A stretch of DNA of 64,000 nt. It comes from Streptomyces erythrochromogenes. Its GTDB lineage: Bacteria; Actinomycetota; Actinomycetes; Streptomycetales; Streptomycetaceae. The first letter of the stretch is position 1, and the number at the start of each line of letters is the position of its first letter. A program made the translations under genes and the position numbers. Under the pieces are notes generated by a model. That model saw nothing but the letters and a program-made list of their open reading frames with translations, was not told the DNA's origin and did not search any database. The stretch covers positions 2,294,001 through 2,358,000 of the forward strand of contig NZ_CP108036.1 in assembly GCF_036170895.1 (NCBI RefSeq), written 5' to 3'. Below, in pieces: positions 1 through 8,173 of the stretch.

Positions 1-137
1 CCGAGGAGCGCGAAGATCGTGCCCGCCTGCACGTGCAGGTCAATCCCGTCGAGTACGAGCTTCTCGCCGTACGACTTGCGCAGGCCGACTGCGCTGATCC
101 CCTGGGGCGGGGCCTTCTGTTCGGTCGCGGCACTCAT
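1..137 (-). CDS. ABC transporter ATP-binding protein, N-terminal part only
   Basis: The first 45 codons of an ABC ATPase run off the left edge of the window. The visible start reads MSAATEQKAPP and continues into GLRKSYGEKLVLDGIDL and then FALLG, where the Walker A loop would begin, so the catalytic motifs lie outside the window. The pattern of a short polar leader followed by AVGLRKSYG is typical of the daunorubicin-resistance (DrrA-like) exporter ATPases of actinomycetes. A GGAGGGGGC Shine-Dalgarno sequence sits just upstream of the ATG. It lies 45 bp downstream of the DUF4097 gene on the same strand and is probably co-transcribed with it; a permease gene would be expected beyond the edge. 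The substrate cannot be inferred. Confidence 0.85.
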   Translation of the reverse strand, partial: MSAATEQKAPPQGISAVGLRKSYGEKLVLDGIDLHVQAGTIFALL

Positions 138-182
138 CGTGCCCCCTCCATTTCGTAGCTGTCGCGAGGCAGAGCTCTGACG

Positions 183-1031
183 TCAGGCGCCGTGCGCACG
201 CTGGATGGTGATGTCGCCGAGGCTGGTCCTCGCGTGCACCTTGACGGTCTCCGCGCCCTCGGTGGGGCCTTCGGCGGATCCGAGGGTGCTGTAGACCGTC
301 CCGGACTGGGAGTTGATGTCGAGCCAGGCGGCAGTCCCCTGGCGGATCCCGACTTCGAGGTTGCCGGCTTTAGTCTGGAGCTCGACGGTGCCCCGCGCCA
401 CTTCCTCGATGCGTACGTGGCCGTTCGAGCTCTTTGACGACACGGACCCTTGCGCCCGGCCGACGGTGATGTTTCCATTGGCGACCTTCAGTCGCAGATC
501 GCCCGCCACGTCGTCCAGCCACGTGTTGCCGTTGGAGTTCTTGATGTCGGCGTCGCCGCCGATGGTGCGGATCCTGACCTCGCCCGAGCCGGTGGTGACG
601 TCCACGTCGCCCGCCGCCGTGTCGAGCTGGATGTCTCCGTGCTGGGTCTTGAGCTTCGCCGGGCCGCTCTGGTCGAGGCGGATGTAGCCGGCGCTGGTGC
701 GGACCTCGCACTCGCCCAGCGTTCCCTTGCAGGTGATGTCGCCCATCTCCAGCGTGCCGACGAGCCGCGAGCCCTGGGGCAGGGCGACGTCGACGGTGAC
801 CGAGCCGCGGGCGCTGAACAGGCCGCGCGCCTTCGGGGTGCGGATCGTCAGGTTCCCGTCGGCGAAGTCGACCTTCGTCTCCTCGGCGGCGCGCTGGTCG
901 TCCTTGTCCCCGGCGGTGCGCGGGTGGATCTCCACGACCGTGTCGGTGCGGTCCGTGGCGCTGATCCGGGCGACTCCGACCTCGACGTGGATGGTCGCGG
1001 TGATGGGTCCCTTGGTCTCGTAAGAAGGCAT
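183..1031 (-). CDS. DUF4097-family beta-strand repeat protein
   Basis: A 282-residue protein starting MPSYETKGPI; this ATG is preferred over an upstream in-frame one because the extra 27 residues are Pro/Arg/Ser-rich and unlike the rest. From about residue 50 to the end it is a series of short beta-strand repeats with periodic D/N, G and V/I residues (for example LKTQHGDIQLDTAAGDVDV), the signature of DUF4097 adhesin-like solenoids. There is no signal peptide or membrane segment. It lies between a HicB-like regulator and a DrrA-type ABC ATPase on the same strand, an arrangement I recall as recurrent in Streptomyces. Its biochemical role is unknown; a scaffold or sensor for the transporter is only a guess. 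Confidence 0.85.
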   Translation of the reverse strand: MPSYETKGPITATIHVEVGVARISATDRTDTVVEIHPRTAGDKDDQRAAEETKVDFADGNLTIRTPKARGLFSARGSVTVDVALPQGSRLVGTLEMGDITCKGTLGECEVRTSAGYIRLDQSGPAKLKTQHGDIQLDTAAGDVDVTTGSGEVRIRTIGGDADIKNSNGNTWLDDVAGDLRLKVANGNITVGRAQGSVSSKSSNGHVRIEEVARGTVELQTKAGNLEVGIRQGTAAWLDINSQSGTVYSTLGSAEGPTEGAETVKVHARTSLGDITIQRAHGA

Positions 1032-1159
1032 GGCTGTCCCGTCCTCGTGGGTCTGGTGGCCGCCCCCGCTCCGGGGACGTGAAGATGGCGCGGGAGTGGT
1101 CGGCTCCCGCACTCCGATGTCGTGTCCCGGCGCCGCCCCTGCGCCGCCGGGCCGCCGAG

Positions 1160-1696
1160 CTAGCTCACCCAGCCGGTGAAGCTCCGCCTGCCGCTGCCGC
1201 GCCGGGGCGCCTGGGTCTCGGCCGTCGGCCGTCCGCCGCCGGTCTCCAGGGCGCCCGAGACCGCCCTGACGAGCCAGGCGTTGAGGGAGAGGCCCTCACG
1301 CGCCGCCGCCTGCTCGGCGCGCGTCTTGACGTGGCCGGGGAGCCGGAGGTTGATGCGTGCGGTGCTGCTGTCCTCCCCTTCCGGCGCGAGCGGTACGGCG
1401 GGCAGGGCGGCGGGGGTTTCGTCGAAGCCGCCGGCCTCGAAGGGCTCTTCCCGCGGCGGGGCGGTCACGACGAACTCGGGCTCGAGCCCGCGCAGCCGTA
1501 CGTCGACCGAGCCGGGAGCGAGCTCCCGGGTGACCTCGCCCATGGCGTCCGACAGGGCGTTCAGGAGGGTGAGCCTGGCTGCCGACTCTAGCGGGGCGGT
1601 GATGCGCTCGGCGAGAGCGCGGGCGTCTTCGCCGCCCGCTTCGGCGGCCACCGCGAGCTCGTGCCGAAGACTTGCGACATAGGGGCTGAGGTCCAT
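1160..1696 (-). CDS. HicB-like / ribbon-helix-helix regulator
   Basis: A 178-residue protein beginning MDLSPYVASL; a longer ORF exists, but its extra 21 residues run through the operator region and are unlikely to be translated. Residues 1-65 are an alpha-helical region (DARALAERITAPLESAARL) usual in actinobacterial HicB-related regulators. Residues 112-150 contain INLRLPGHVKTRAEQAAARE and then GLSLNAWLVRAV, a clear ribbon-helix-helix DNA-binding unit as in HicB/Arc proteins. No HicA toxin gene is next to it. The DUF4097 gene follows after 128 bp and the ABC gene after that, so it probably controls that operon and itself through the TGGCGCCA boxes just upstream. Confidence 0.8.
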   Translation of the reverse strand: MDLSPYVASLRHELAVAAEAGGEDARALAERITAPLESAARLTLLNALSDAMGEVTRELAPGSVDVRLRGLEPEFVVTAPPREEPFEAGGFDETPAALPAVPLAPEGEDSSTARINLRLPGHVKTRAEQAAAREGLSLNAWLVRAVSGALETGGGRPTAETQAPRRGSGRRSFTGWVS

Positions 1697-1715
1697 GTCC
1701 TCAGCATGACACACA

Positions 1716-1822
1716 CATGGCGCCATGGCGAGCCAATCTGGCGCCACATGTGCCGCCATTTACAAAGATGCAGGTCAGAGTGTGTGCCACTAGGGAGCCA
1801 AGCTGAGCCAAGTGGCGCCACT
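1716..1822. promoter_or_regulatory. Triple TGGCGCCA operator upstream of the HicB-like gene
   Basis: The self-complementary octamer TGGCGCCA occurs at 1718-1725 (inside CATGGCGCCATG, 1716-1727), 1739-1746 and 1813-1820 (inside AGTGGCGCCACT, 1811-1822). All three copies lie within 105 bp directly upstream of the regulator start at 1696. RHH proteins bind short palindromes in tandem, so autoregulation is the simplest reading. That the sites are bound is inference. Confidence 0.55.
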
Positions 1823-2057
1823 ACTCGACTGATGCCGGCAAGCCGGAGCCTCCGGGTGCCCCCGCGGAACCGGCGGGGCCGCGGCCGTGAGGCGCCGGGC
1901 CGTGTCCGAACAGACCCCGGAAGAGGCGGACCGGCTTGCTCCGGCGCGCGGCACGCGGCACGCGGCACCCGGGATCGCGGGACGGGAATTCCGCAGGCGG
2001 CGCATTCCCAATCATCCGCAGGAACGCATAAGCATTCAAGGCGCCTCCGAAATGCGA

Positions 2058-2093
2058 CCGCGGGGCCGTCCTGTCGACAGGACGGCCCCGCGG
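2058..2093. terminator. Perfect 36-bp palindrome, probable terminator of ddaH
   Basis: The arms are 18 bp and the centre is CTGTCGACAG, with no unpaired base on paper; the outer part is CCGCGGGGCCGTC. It sits about 110 bp downstream of the ddaH stop. There is no U-tract, as is common for Streptomyces hairpin terminators. Being symmetrical, it would also block leftward read-through into the HicB promoter region. Confidence 0.6.
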
Positions 2094-2202
2094 CGGTTCC
2101 GTGCATTTCGCCGGCCGAATGCGGGCGGAGGCGGTATCGAGCGCCCCGCGCCACTGAAAGCGCACCCGGGAAGCGGATAGGGCGGCGAGCGCAGAGCGGC
2201 GG

Positions 2203-3051
2203 TTACGACCGGCCAGGTCGGTCGGCGGTCGGCGCCGGACGCAGTTCCAGCGTGCAGCACTTGGCGCTGCCGCCGGCCTTGAGCAGCTCGGACAGGTCGA
2301 CGCCGATCGGCTCGAACCCGCGCTCGGCGAGCTGGGCGGCCAACCCCCGCGCCTGCTCGGGCAGCACCACGTGCAGGCCGTCGGAGACGGCGTTCAGCCC
2401 GAACGCCACCGCGTCGGCCTCCTCGGCCAGGACCGCGTCGGGGAACCGGTCGGCGAGCACCTCGCGGCTCTCCGGGGAGAACGCCGCCGGGTAGTACATG
2501 ACCTCGTCGCGGTCGAGGACCGAGAGCGCGGTGTCGAGGTGGTAGAACCGCGGGTCGACCAGCGTCAGCCCGAGGACCTGCCGCCCGAAGAACTCCTGCG
2601 CCTCCCGCTGCGAGCGCGGGTCGCTGCGGAACCCGCTGCCCGCCAGGAGGGTGTCGCCGACGAGCAGGAAGTCGCCCTCGCCCTCGTTCACGTACTCCGC
2701 CTGCCGGACCTCGCCCCACCCCCGCTCCGCGAACCAGTCCAGGTACGCCGGCGACTCCCCGGCCCGGTAGTCGTGCCGGAAGCGGGCGACCAGCACCCGC
2801 CCGTCCAGCACGGTCGCCCCGTTGGCAGCGAACACCATGTCCGGCAGGTCGGGCACCGGCTCGATCAGGTCGATCCGGTGCCCGAGCTCGACGAACAGGT
2901 CGTGCAGCCGCTTCCACTGGGAAAGGCTGGTTTCCGTCACCGTGGGCTTCGTGGGGTCCATCCACGGATTGATCGAATACCGAACGTCGAAATAGTGCGG
3001 ACGGCACATCAGATAATGCCGCGGCCTTGCCGTTCGCCCTGATTGGCTCAT
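2203..3051 (-). CDS. ddaH: Dimethylarginine dimethylaminohydrolase (DDAH)
   Basis: A 282-residue cytosolic enzyme of the guanidino-group-modifying (pentein) family, which hydrolyses N-omega-methylated arginines to citrulline and a methylamine. The motifs fit: LPDMVFAANGA (Asp71 and Asn77, substrate guanidinium side), NEGEGD (residues 122-127), FYHLDTAL (catalytic His171) and GGSAKCCTLEL near the C-terminus (catalytic Cys, probably Cys265, the first of the pair). Length matches actinobacterial DDAH. Ornithine or arginine deiminase-like members share these motifs, but the length and the C-terminal Cys context favour DDAH. It appears monocistronic, with a strong hairpin downstream at 2058-2093. 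Confidence 0.88.
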   Translation of the reverse strand: MSQSGRTARPRHYLMCRPHYFDVRYSINPWMDPTKPTVTETSLSQWKRLHDLFVELGHRIDLIEPVPDLPDMVFAANGATVLDGRVLVARFRHDYRAGESPAYLDWFAERGWGEVRQAEYVNEGEGDFLLVGDTLLAGSGFRSDPRSQREAQEFFGRQVLGLTLVDPRFYHLDTALSVLDRDEVMYYPAAFSPESREVLADRFPDAVLAEEADAVAFGLNAVSDGLHVVLPEQARGLAAQLAERGFEPIGVDLSELLKAGGSAKCCTLELRPAPTADRPGRS

Positions 3052-3155
3052 GGTTTCCCTCGATGCGGAGTCGGTTCACGGATACCTCGTGCCACGATAT
3101 CCGCGCCGCCGCCGCACTCAATAGGAGCGGGTGAACAGGTGGCCAATTTCCGGTT

Positions 3156-3656
3156 TCAGGGCATGGCCTCCAGTACGGCGTCCAGGGTGAGCTTCCACGC
3201 CGGCTCGGCGCCGGTCCCGAACGCCGCGGCAAGCGCGTACCCGACGGCCGCGTCGTACCCCTCCGGCTGCACGTCCCCCCACTCGGCGGTCACCCGCCCG
3301 TCCCCGGTCGAGACGAACATCCCGAGTACCGCACCGCCGCGCGACAGCCGGCTGCCGTCGAGCGAGACCGGAACGAACCGGTGGTCGCCGACGTCGACCC
3401 GGTAGGACGTGCGGGTCAGGAACCCCTTGGAGGGCCGCAGCTCCACCTCCGCTCCCCCGACCTCCATCGCCAGGCGTTCGGGGTCCCGGGTCCCGATCGG
3501 CACATGGCTCTCCGCCGCCGCGGCGCCCGTCCGCCTCATCTCGACCCGCGGTATCCCCTCGCCGTGCACGGCGAGGGTCCCCGCCTCGTGGTCGAGTTCG
3601 ACGGTGACGGTCCCGAACAGCGGGTCGTCGGCGGGCGGGTAGGAGTGCGCATGCAT
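3156..3656 (-). CDS. Hypothetical protein
   Basis: A 166-residue protein starting MHAHSYPPADDPLFG. The ORF can be extended by 19 codons to an upstream ATG, but the shorter form gives a more natural N-terminus; the ribosome site is weak for both. The sequence is mostly predicted beta strand (TVTVELDHEAGTLAVHG, TSYRVDVGDHRFVPVSLDG), ending with a helical segment (AAVGYALAAAFGTG). No signal peptide, membrane helix or catalytic motif is visible. It lies 75 bp downstream of the NTF2-like gene on the same strand and may be read with it. I do not recognise the family. Confidence 0.6.
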   Translation of the reverse strand: MHAHSYPPADDPLFGTVTVELDHEAGTLAVHGEGIPRVEMRRTGAAAAESHVPIGTRDPERLAMEVGGAEVELRPSKGFLTRTSYRVDVGDHRFVPVSLDGSRLSRGGAVLGMFVSTGDGRVTAEWGDVQPEGYDAAVGYALAAAFGTGAEPAWKLTLDAVLEAMP

Positions 3657-3731
3657 CAACGGTTCCCTGCTCTCTTGTGCTTGGGGAACCATTGTCGGGC
3701 TCGCCCGAGCCACGAGATCGACGCGCCCGAC

Positions 3732-4208
3732 CTACCGGAAGGCCTCCGGACCAGAGTCCTCCCCCGCGGTCCACCAGACGCCGAGCCGCTGGCGGGTCAG
3801 ACGCCAGCCGCCGTCCGTGCCCCTGCGGAACTCCCAGTCGTACGGGCCTCCCATGGCGTACGGCGCGGACCTCGCCGCCTCGCCCGTGACGGCGACGAAC
3901 CACATGTAGCCGACGCCGGCTGCCCGGTCCCCGTCCACCTCGAAGTGCGTGTTGAGGATGTGGTGCTGCATGCTCGGGAAGGGCGCCTCCGCCTCCTCCA
4001 CCTTCGCCCGGATCGCCTCCCTGCCGCGAATCTCCCCCCACGGACCGAACTCCAGCACCGCGTCCTCGGCCCAGCACTCGATCCAGGTCCGCCAGTCCTT
4101 GCGGTCCAGCGCCCGCCACCCCCGGACCAGCAGCCCCCGCAGCGCTTCCTTGTCCTCCAGCACGCGCAGCCGCCGGACCAGGCCGTCGCAGTCTCCCGGG
4201 GCGGTCAC
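3732..4208 (-). CDS. NTF2-like / SnoaL-type protein
   Basis: A 158-residue alpha+beta-barrel protein. The N-terminal helix ALRGLLVRGWRALDRKDW, then CWAEDAVLEFGPWGEIRGREAI, and the strands YMWFVAVTGE and YDWEFRR.TDGGWRLTRQ are the standard pattern of the SnoaL/NTF2 superfamily, which includes polyketide cyclases, small dehydratases and isomerases. The specific reaction cannot be told from sequence. Its start overlaps the stop of the upstream SDR gene by four bases (ATGA), so translation is coupled and the two proteins probably act in one small-molecule pathway. Confidence 0.8.
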   Translation of the reverse strand: MTAPGDCDGLVRRLRVLEDKEALRGLLVRGWRALDRKDWRTWIECWAEDAVLEFGPWGEIRGREAIRAKVEEAEAPFPSMQHHILNTHFEVDGDRAAGVGYMWFVAVTGEAARSAPYAMGGPYDWEFRRGTDGGWRLTRQRLGVWWTAGEDSGPEAFR

Positions 4209-4939
4209 CGGACGCTCGCGACAGGACGCACGACGAGCTCGTTGACATCGACCTCCGGCGGCTGGGACACCGCGTACGCGATGGCGTCCGCGACGGCGGA
4301 GGCCGGCAGCGCCACCGCGCGGTAGGCCTTCATGGCCTCCCTCGCCGCAGGGTCAGAGATTCCGTCGGCGAGTTCCGACTCGGTCACCCCCGGGGAGACG
4401 AGGGTGACCCGGACGCCCCCGCCGGACTCCTGCCGCAGCCCTTCGGAGATCGCCCGTACGGCGAACTTGGTGGCGCAGTACACGGCCGCGGTGGGCGAGA
4501 CCTCATAGGCACCCACGGAGGCGATGTTCACGATGTGCCCGGCACCCTGGGCGCGCATCACGGGCAGCGCGGCGGCGATCCCGTACAGCACTCCCCGTAC
4601 GTTCACGTCGATCATCCGGTCCCACTCCTCGACCTCCAGCGCGTCCAGTGGCGACAGCGGCATCACGCCGGCGTTGTTGACCACCACGTCCACCCGCCCG
4701 TACCGCTCGCCCGCCGCGGCCACGAAGCCGCGTACGTCCCCGGCGTCCGTGACGTCGAGCCGCCGGAACGCCGCGGTCCCGCCCGCCGCGCCGATCTCCT
4801 CGCACAGCGCCTCCAGCCGCTCCGCGCGCCGCGCCCCGAGCAGCAGCCGATGCCCGTCGGCGGCGAGCCGCCGTGCGGTCGCCTCCCCGATCCCGCTGCT
4901 CGCTCCGGTGATTGCCACGACCTTGGGTTCGTTCCTCAT
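4205..4939 (-). CDS. Short-chain dehydrogenase/reductase (SDR)
   Basis: A 244-residue classical SDR starting MRNEPKVVAITG; an upstream extension of 35 Arg-rich codons is not credible. It has the NAD(P)-binding TGASSGIG loop (residues 11-18), NNAG (88-91), and the catalytic Ser141, Tyr154 and Lys158 (YCATK). ARRAER at the end of the second strand suggests NADP preference. It reads divergently from an XRE/MmyB-type regulator gene 142 bp away, a pairing that is common in actinomycetes, where the regulator controls the neighbouring SDR. It overlaps the downstream NTF2-like gene. Substrate unknown. Confidence 0.9.
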   Translation of the reverse strand: MRNEPKVVAITGASSGIGEATARRLAADGHRLLLGARRAERLEALCEEIGAAGGTAAFRRLDVTDAGDVRGFVAAAGERYGRVDVVVNNAGVMPLSPLDALEVEEWDRMIDVNVRGVLYGIAAALPVMRAQGAGHIVNIASVGAYEVSPTAAVYCATKFAVRAISEGLRQESGGGVRVTLVSPGVTESELADGISDPAAREAMKAYRAVALPASAVADAIAYAVSQPPEVDVNELVVRPVASVR

Positions 4940-4988
4940 GCCTGCCCTACTCCTCGACCACGGGCGCAGGTCCGTCCTGCCCGACCGA

Positions 4989-5007
4989 GTCTTCGCGCGC
5001 CGAAGAC
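4989..5007. promoter_or_regulatory. GTCTTCG-N5-CGAAGAC inverted repeat, candidate operator
   Basis: A 7-bp inverted repeat with a 5-bp spacer lies in the middle of the 142-bp divergent interval between the SDR and MmyB-type genes, 50 bp from the SDR start. Symmetry and position suit a dimeric XRE regulator acting on both promoters. Binding is inferred, not shown. Confidence 0.4.
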
Positions 5008-5069
5008 GGCCGGCCAGGGCGCGAGTCGCCCGGGTGCGGCACACCCAGGCACGGCGCAGCCCCGCGGCC

Positions 5070-5075
5070 TAACCT
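5070..5075 (+). promoter_or_regulatory. TAACCT -10 box, probable leaderless start
   Basis: TAACCT ends seven bases before the ATG at 5082 and no Shine-Dalgarno sequence is present, which fits a leaderless transcript starting at or next to the start codon. No convincing -35 box is seen. The same arrangement recurs at 20643-20655. Confidence 0.4.
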
Positions 5076-5081
5076 GTGGCC

Positions 5082-5903
5082 ATGACCACGACCACGACGG
5101 ACCGGGCCCTCGGAGAGTTCCTCCACGCGCGCAGGGCGGCCCTGCGGCCGCAGGACGTCGGCATGGCGAGCCACGGCGTGCGCAGGGTCGCCGGCCTGCG
5201 CCGCGAGGAGGTCGCCGTCCTGGCCGACGTCAACGTGGACTACTACGCCCGCCTGGAGCAGGGCCGCGAGCGCCACCCCTCCCCGCAGGTCCTCGACGCG
5301 CTCGCCCGCGCCCTGCGGCTGCGCCCCGACGCCCACGCCCACCTGCACCGCCTGGCCGGCTCACCGCCGGCCGAGCGCCCGGCCACCGACCTGGTCGACC
5401 CGGCCCTGCGCCGACTCCTCGACGGCTTCCCCGCCTTCCCTGCGTTCGTCGTCAACGCCGCCCTGGACATCCTGGCGGCCAACGACTGCGCCCTGGCCCT
5501 GCATGCGCCGTTCGCGCCGGCGGACAACCTGGCCCGCATGGTCTTCCTCGATCCGGCGGGCCGCCGCTTCTACGCCGACTGGGCCGCCACGTCCCGGGCC
5601 ACGGCCGGCCACCTCCGCGAGGCCTCCGGCATCGCCCCGGACGACCCCCGCCTGCGCGACCTCGTCCGTACCCTCACCACGCACAGCCCGGACTTCGCCC
5701 GCCTGTGGACCACCCACGACGTCCTGGCCAAGACCCGGGACGCCAAGCACCTCCACCACCCGGTGGCCGGCCCCCTGACCCTGACGTACCAGTCCTTCGA
5801 CGTCCGCGCCGCCCCGGGCCAGCAGCTCATCGTCTACGAGGCCGCCCCCGGCACCCCGACGGCCGAAGCCCTCACCCTGCTCGGCGCCCGCGCTCTCCAG
5901 TGA
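5082..5903 (+). CDS. XRE-family regulator with MmyB-like ligand-binding domain
   Basis: A 273-residue transcription factor. Residues 8-75 form an XRE helix-turn-helix (GVRRVAGLRREEVAVLADVN, then YYARLEQGRERHPSPQVLDA), including the RRVAGLRREEVA signature of the MmyB/HTH_31 group. Residues 100-265 are the MmyB-like ligand-binding domain (AFVVNAALDILAAND, LARMVFLDPAGRRFY, LTYQSFDVRAAPGQQLIVYEA). The ATG at 5082 is chosen over a GTG two codons upstream because TAACCT lies at the spacing expected for a leaderless start. The divergent SDR is the likely target, with a small hydrophobic ligand, possibly the SDR substrate, as effector. Confidence 0.88.
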   Translation: MTTTTTDRALGEFLHARRAALRPQDVGMASHGVRRVAGLRREEVAVLADVNVDYYARLEQGRERHPSPQVLDALARALRLRPDAHAHLHRLAGSPPAERPATDLVDPALRRLLDGFPAFPAFVVNAALDILAANDCALALHAPFAPADNLARMVFLDPAGRRFYADWAATSRATAGHLREASGIAPDDPRLRDLVRTLTTHSPDFARLWTTHDVLAKTRDAKHLHHPVAGPLTLTYQSFDVRAAPGQQLIVYEAAPGTPTAEALTLLGARALQ

Positions 5904-5918
5904 CTCCAGGTCCGAGCG

Positions 5919-5962
5919 CCGCCGTGCGGCCGTACCGCAGGTCCGGTACGGCCGCACGGCGG
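5919..5962. terminator. 18-bp stem-loop terminator after the MmyB-type gene
   Basis: The arms 5919-5936 and 5945-5962 are perfectly complementary (CCGCCGTGCGGCCGTACC and its complement) around an 8-base loop, 16 bp after the stop codon. It also lies downstream of the leftward helicase gene ending at 6158, and so marks the left edge of the defence-type island. Confidence 0.7.
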
Positions 5963-6157
5963 TCTGTCAGTCCGGGCATCACGAGGGTCACCCGTTCCCG
6001 GTGCACGTCCTGGAGCTCGTGCGCCGACCGCCGGGCCGGCCCGCCGTCTCCACCGACGACGATCCGTCCTTCGGGCGGCGGAAGTTGTGAAGGAGAGGGC
6101 CCGGCCCGATTATGTCCGCGGCCACAGCCGGCCCGCACCGGAACGATCACGCGGGGA

Positions 6158-8173
6158 TCACCGCGCCGGCGGGTCGGCGACGCTGCCGAGCCACAGCAGG
6201 TCACGGGCCCGGGTCATGGCCACGAAGAGCTGGCTGCGCCGGAGTTCCGCGCGCTCGCGCGCCGTGTCCGTCCCCGGCGTCCCGACCGCGGACTCGGCGT
6301 CGTACCGGGGCAGGAAGACGTTCTTGAACTCCAGCCCCTTCGCCCGGCGATAGGTGCCCAGCTTGACTGCGTCGACGGGGTTGCCGTCGTACTGCTCGAG
6401 CTGGCACACCGGGATCTCGGCCCGGGCCAGCAGCCGCTGGTAGTGGCCGAGGGCCCACTTGGAGGCGCACAGCAGGGCGGTGTCGGCGAGCGCGCCGTCG
6501 GGCAGGGCCTTCAAAGCACCCACCAGCTCCCGGTCGTGGGCGTCCGCGGTGGGCTCGGCGACCCGCACGACGTTCCCGTCGTGGTAGGTGAGGTCGACGT
6601 CGCGGCGGCCCGGCGTGGGTTCCCCGTCGATGTCCTCGAACGCGTCGTCGGCCACGACCGCGAGGGCCGCGTCCAGGATCTGCCTGCTGTTGCGGTAGTT
6701 GGTGCGCAGCACCTGCCCGCGGTCGCCGCGGATGTCGATGCCCGCGTCGGTGAGGCGGAAGCCGCCCGGGTACACGGTCTGCTGGCCGTCGCCGACCAGC
6801 AGCAGGCCGTTGGGCGCGTCGCCGACGAGCGCGTGCAGCAGGCGCACCCCGACGAGCGTGAGGTCCTGGACCTCGTCCACGACGACGGCCGCGTACGGGG
6901 GCCCGCCCCTGTCTTCGGTCTCTCGGGACACCTCGCCGAGGGCGAGCGAGAGCACGTCGTTGAAGTCGTGCACGCCGCGCTCGCGACGCCGCGCCTCGTA
7001 CTCCTCGTACAGCTCCCACACCGACTGCCGCTGCGTACGGTGAAGGCCCGCCTTGCGCCGCTTCCTGACGACGACCGCGTACTCCTCGAAGCGCGTGAGA
7101 CCGCGCCCCTTGATGACGTAGTCGATCTCTTCCCGCCAGTAGGCCGGACCCGGGTCGATCTGGACCAACCGGCTCCCGCGGCCGAGGTTCTTCCACGCCA
7201 GGCTGAAGGCGGTCTCGGCCTTGTCCCCGTTCAGCCGCACCGGTACGCCGCGCTCCTGCAGGAACTCCTGGGCCCATGAGTGCAGGCTGCGGAAGTCCAC
7301 CCGGTCGGCGACGGCGGGAGCCATGGTCCGCAGGAAGGTGCTCTGCACGCGGGGCAGGTTGTTGGCGAAGGTGACGTACAGGATGCGGCCCGTCGTACGC
7401 CGGGCCAGATGGGCCGCACGGTGCAGGGCGACGACGGTCTTGCCGGTCCCCGCCGGCCCGCTGATGCGCGCCGGGCCCGACCAGTTGCGGCGCACCAGTG
7501 CCACCTGATCGGGGTGGAGGAAGGTCATCCACTGCTCGATCGGCGCCCGCCGCGCCCCCTCCAGGGCCGCCTCGCGCAGCCCGTCCAGATCGAACAGCCC
7601 GTCGGGGGACGCCTGTCGGGTGGTGTCCGGCGCCGCGCCCTGTTCGAGCACGAGCCCTTCACAGCCGGGGAGGACCCTCTCCAGGTGATCCGCGATCGCC
7701 CGGACGGACTCCGCCCGCAGCCGGCGCGGCTGCGCCAGCAGCACGGGCCCGACCTGCTGCTCCCCCAGCAGACGTATCCGCCCGAGCGCGCGGTCGAGGC
7801 TCTGCCCGGCCAGCACCATGACCGGCTGGACCGCCACAGGCGACATCCCGAGCGACGCGACCGCGCTCTCGGCGACCTTTGTGGCGGCGAGCAGCCCGCC
7901 CGCGCCCTCGTCCGGCGGCCCGCCCTCCCCCGCCCTGTCTTCGACGCGGACGACGAAGACCCCGCCGGGCCCCACCAACACCCCGTCCCCGCTCCCGGCC
8001 CGCCCGACGAGCAACCGCCAGCCGCGCGCGGTCAGCACCAGCAACTGCGCGAGGACCCGCCGCTCCCCCTCCCCGCCCGCCCCCGACCACCGAACCTGCC
8101 GCCGGGCGGCCTCCCACTGCTCCCGCAGTAACCGCTCCTGCCGCCGCGCCTCCTGCGACGCTCCAGCCGCCAT
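6158..8173 (-). CDS. NERD-like/UvrD-family SF1 helicase
   Basis: A 671-residue protein. Residues 30-120 (GGEGERRVLAQLLVL, GDGVLVGPGGVFVVRVED) resemble an NERD-type nuclease-related domain, although the catalytic carboxylates are not clearly all present. The SF1 helicase core follows: Walker A GPAGTGKT at about 238-245, DEVQDL at about 433, GDGQQTVYPGG, TNYRNSRQIL, and late motifs including YRRAKGLEFKNVFLP and LFVAMTRARDLLWLG. A second UvrD-type helicase with a different N-terminal domain closes the island at 51362-53635. Such stand-alone NERD/UvrD proteins are frequent in defence islands; DNA unwinding or nuclease activity here is inferred. Confidence 0.85.
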   Translation of the reverse strand: MAAGASQEARRQERLLREQWEAARRQVRWSGAGGEGERRVLAQLLVLTARGWRLLVGRAGSGDGVLVGPGGVFVVRVEDRAGEGGPPDEGAGGLLAATKVAESAVASLGMSPVAVQPVMVLAGQSLDRALGRIRLLGEQQVGPVLLAQPRRLRAESVRAIADHLERVLPGCEGLVLEQGAAPDTTRQASPDGLFDLDGLREAALEGARRAPIEQWMTFLHPDQVALVRRNWSGPARISGPAGTGKTVVALHRAAHLARRTTGRILYVTFANNLPRVQSTFLRTMAPAVADRVDFRSLHSWAQEFLQERGVPVRLNGDKAETAFSLAWKNLGRGSRLVQIDPGPAYWREEIDYVIKGRGLTRFEEYAVVVRKRRKAGLHRTQRQSVWELYEEYEARRRERGVHDFNDVLSLALGEVSRETEDRGGPPYAAVVVDEVQDLTLVGVRLLHALVGDAPNGLLLVGDGQQTVYPGGFRLTDAGIDIRGDRGQVLRTNYRNSRQILDAALAVVADDAFEDIDGEPTPGRRDVDLTYHDGNVVRVAEPTADAHDRELVGALKALPDGALADTALLCASKWALGHYQRLLARAEIPVCQLEQYDGNPVDAVKLGTYRRAKGLEFKNVFLPRYDAESAVGTPGTDTARERAELRRSQLFVAMTRARDLLWLGSVADPPAR

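Larger units (their letters stand above)
1697..2202. other. Gene-free interval between the HicB-like gene and ddaH
   Basis: About 500 bp without a convincing coding region. It holds the TGGCGCCA operator cluster (1716-1822) on the regulator side and a 36-bp perfect palindrome (2058-2093) on the ddaH side. The several ORFs that cross it on both strands are Arg/Pro/Ala-rich and lack recognisable domains. Confidence 0.6.

Noticed and set aside
5963..6157. A minus-strand stretch HELQDVHRERVTLVMPGLTD between terminator and helicase
   Set aside because: No start, no family recognised; could be a relic but cannot be supported.
4535..7279. A 914-codon plus-strand ORF across the SDR, regulator and helicase genes
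   Set aside because: It is a GC-driven shadow: Pro/Arg/His-rich, no domain, antisense or out of frame to three genes with clear motifs.
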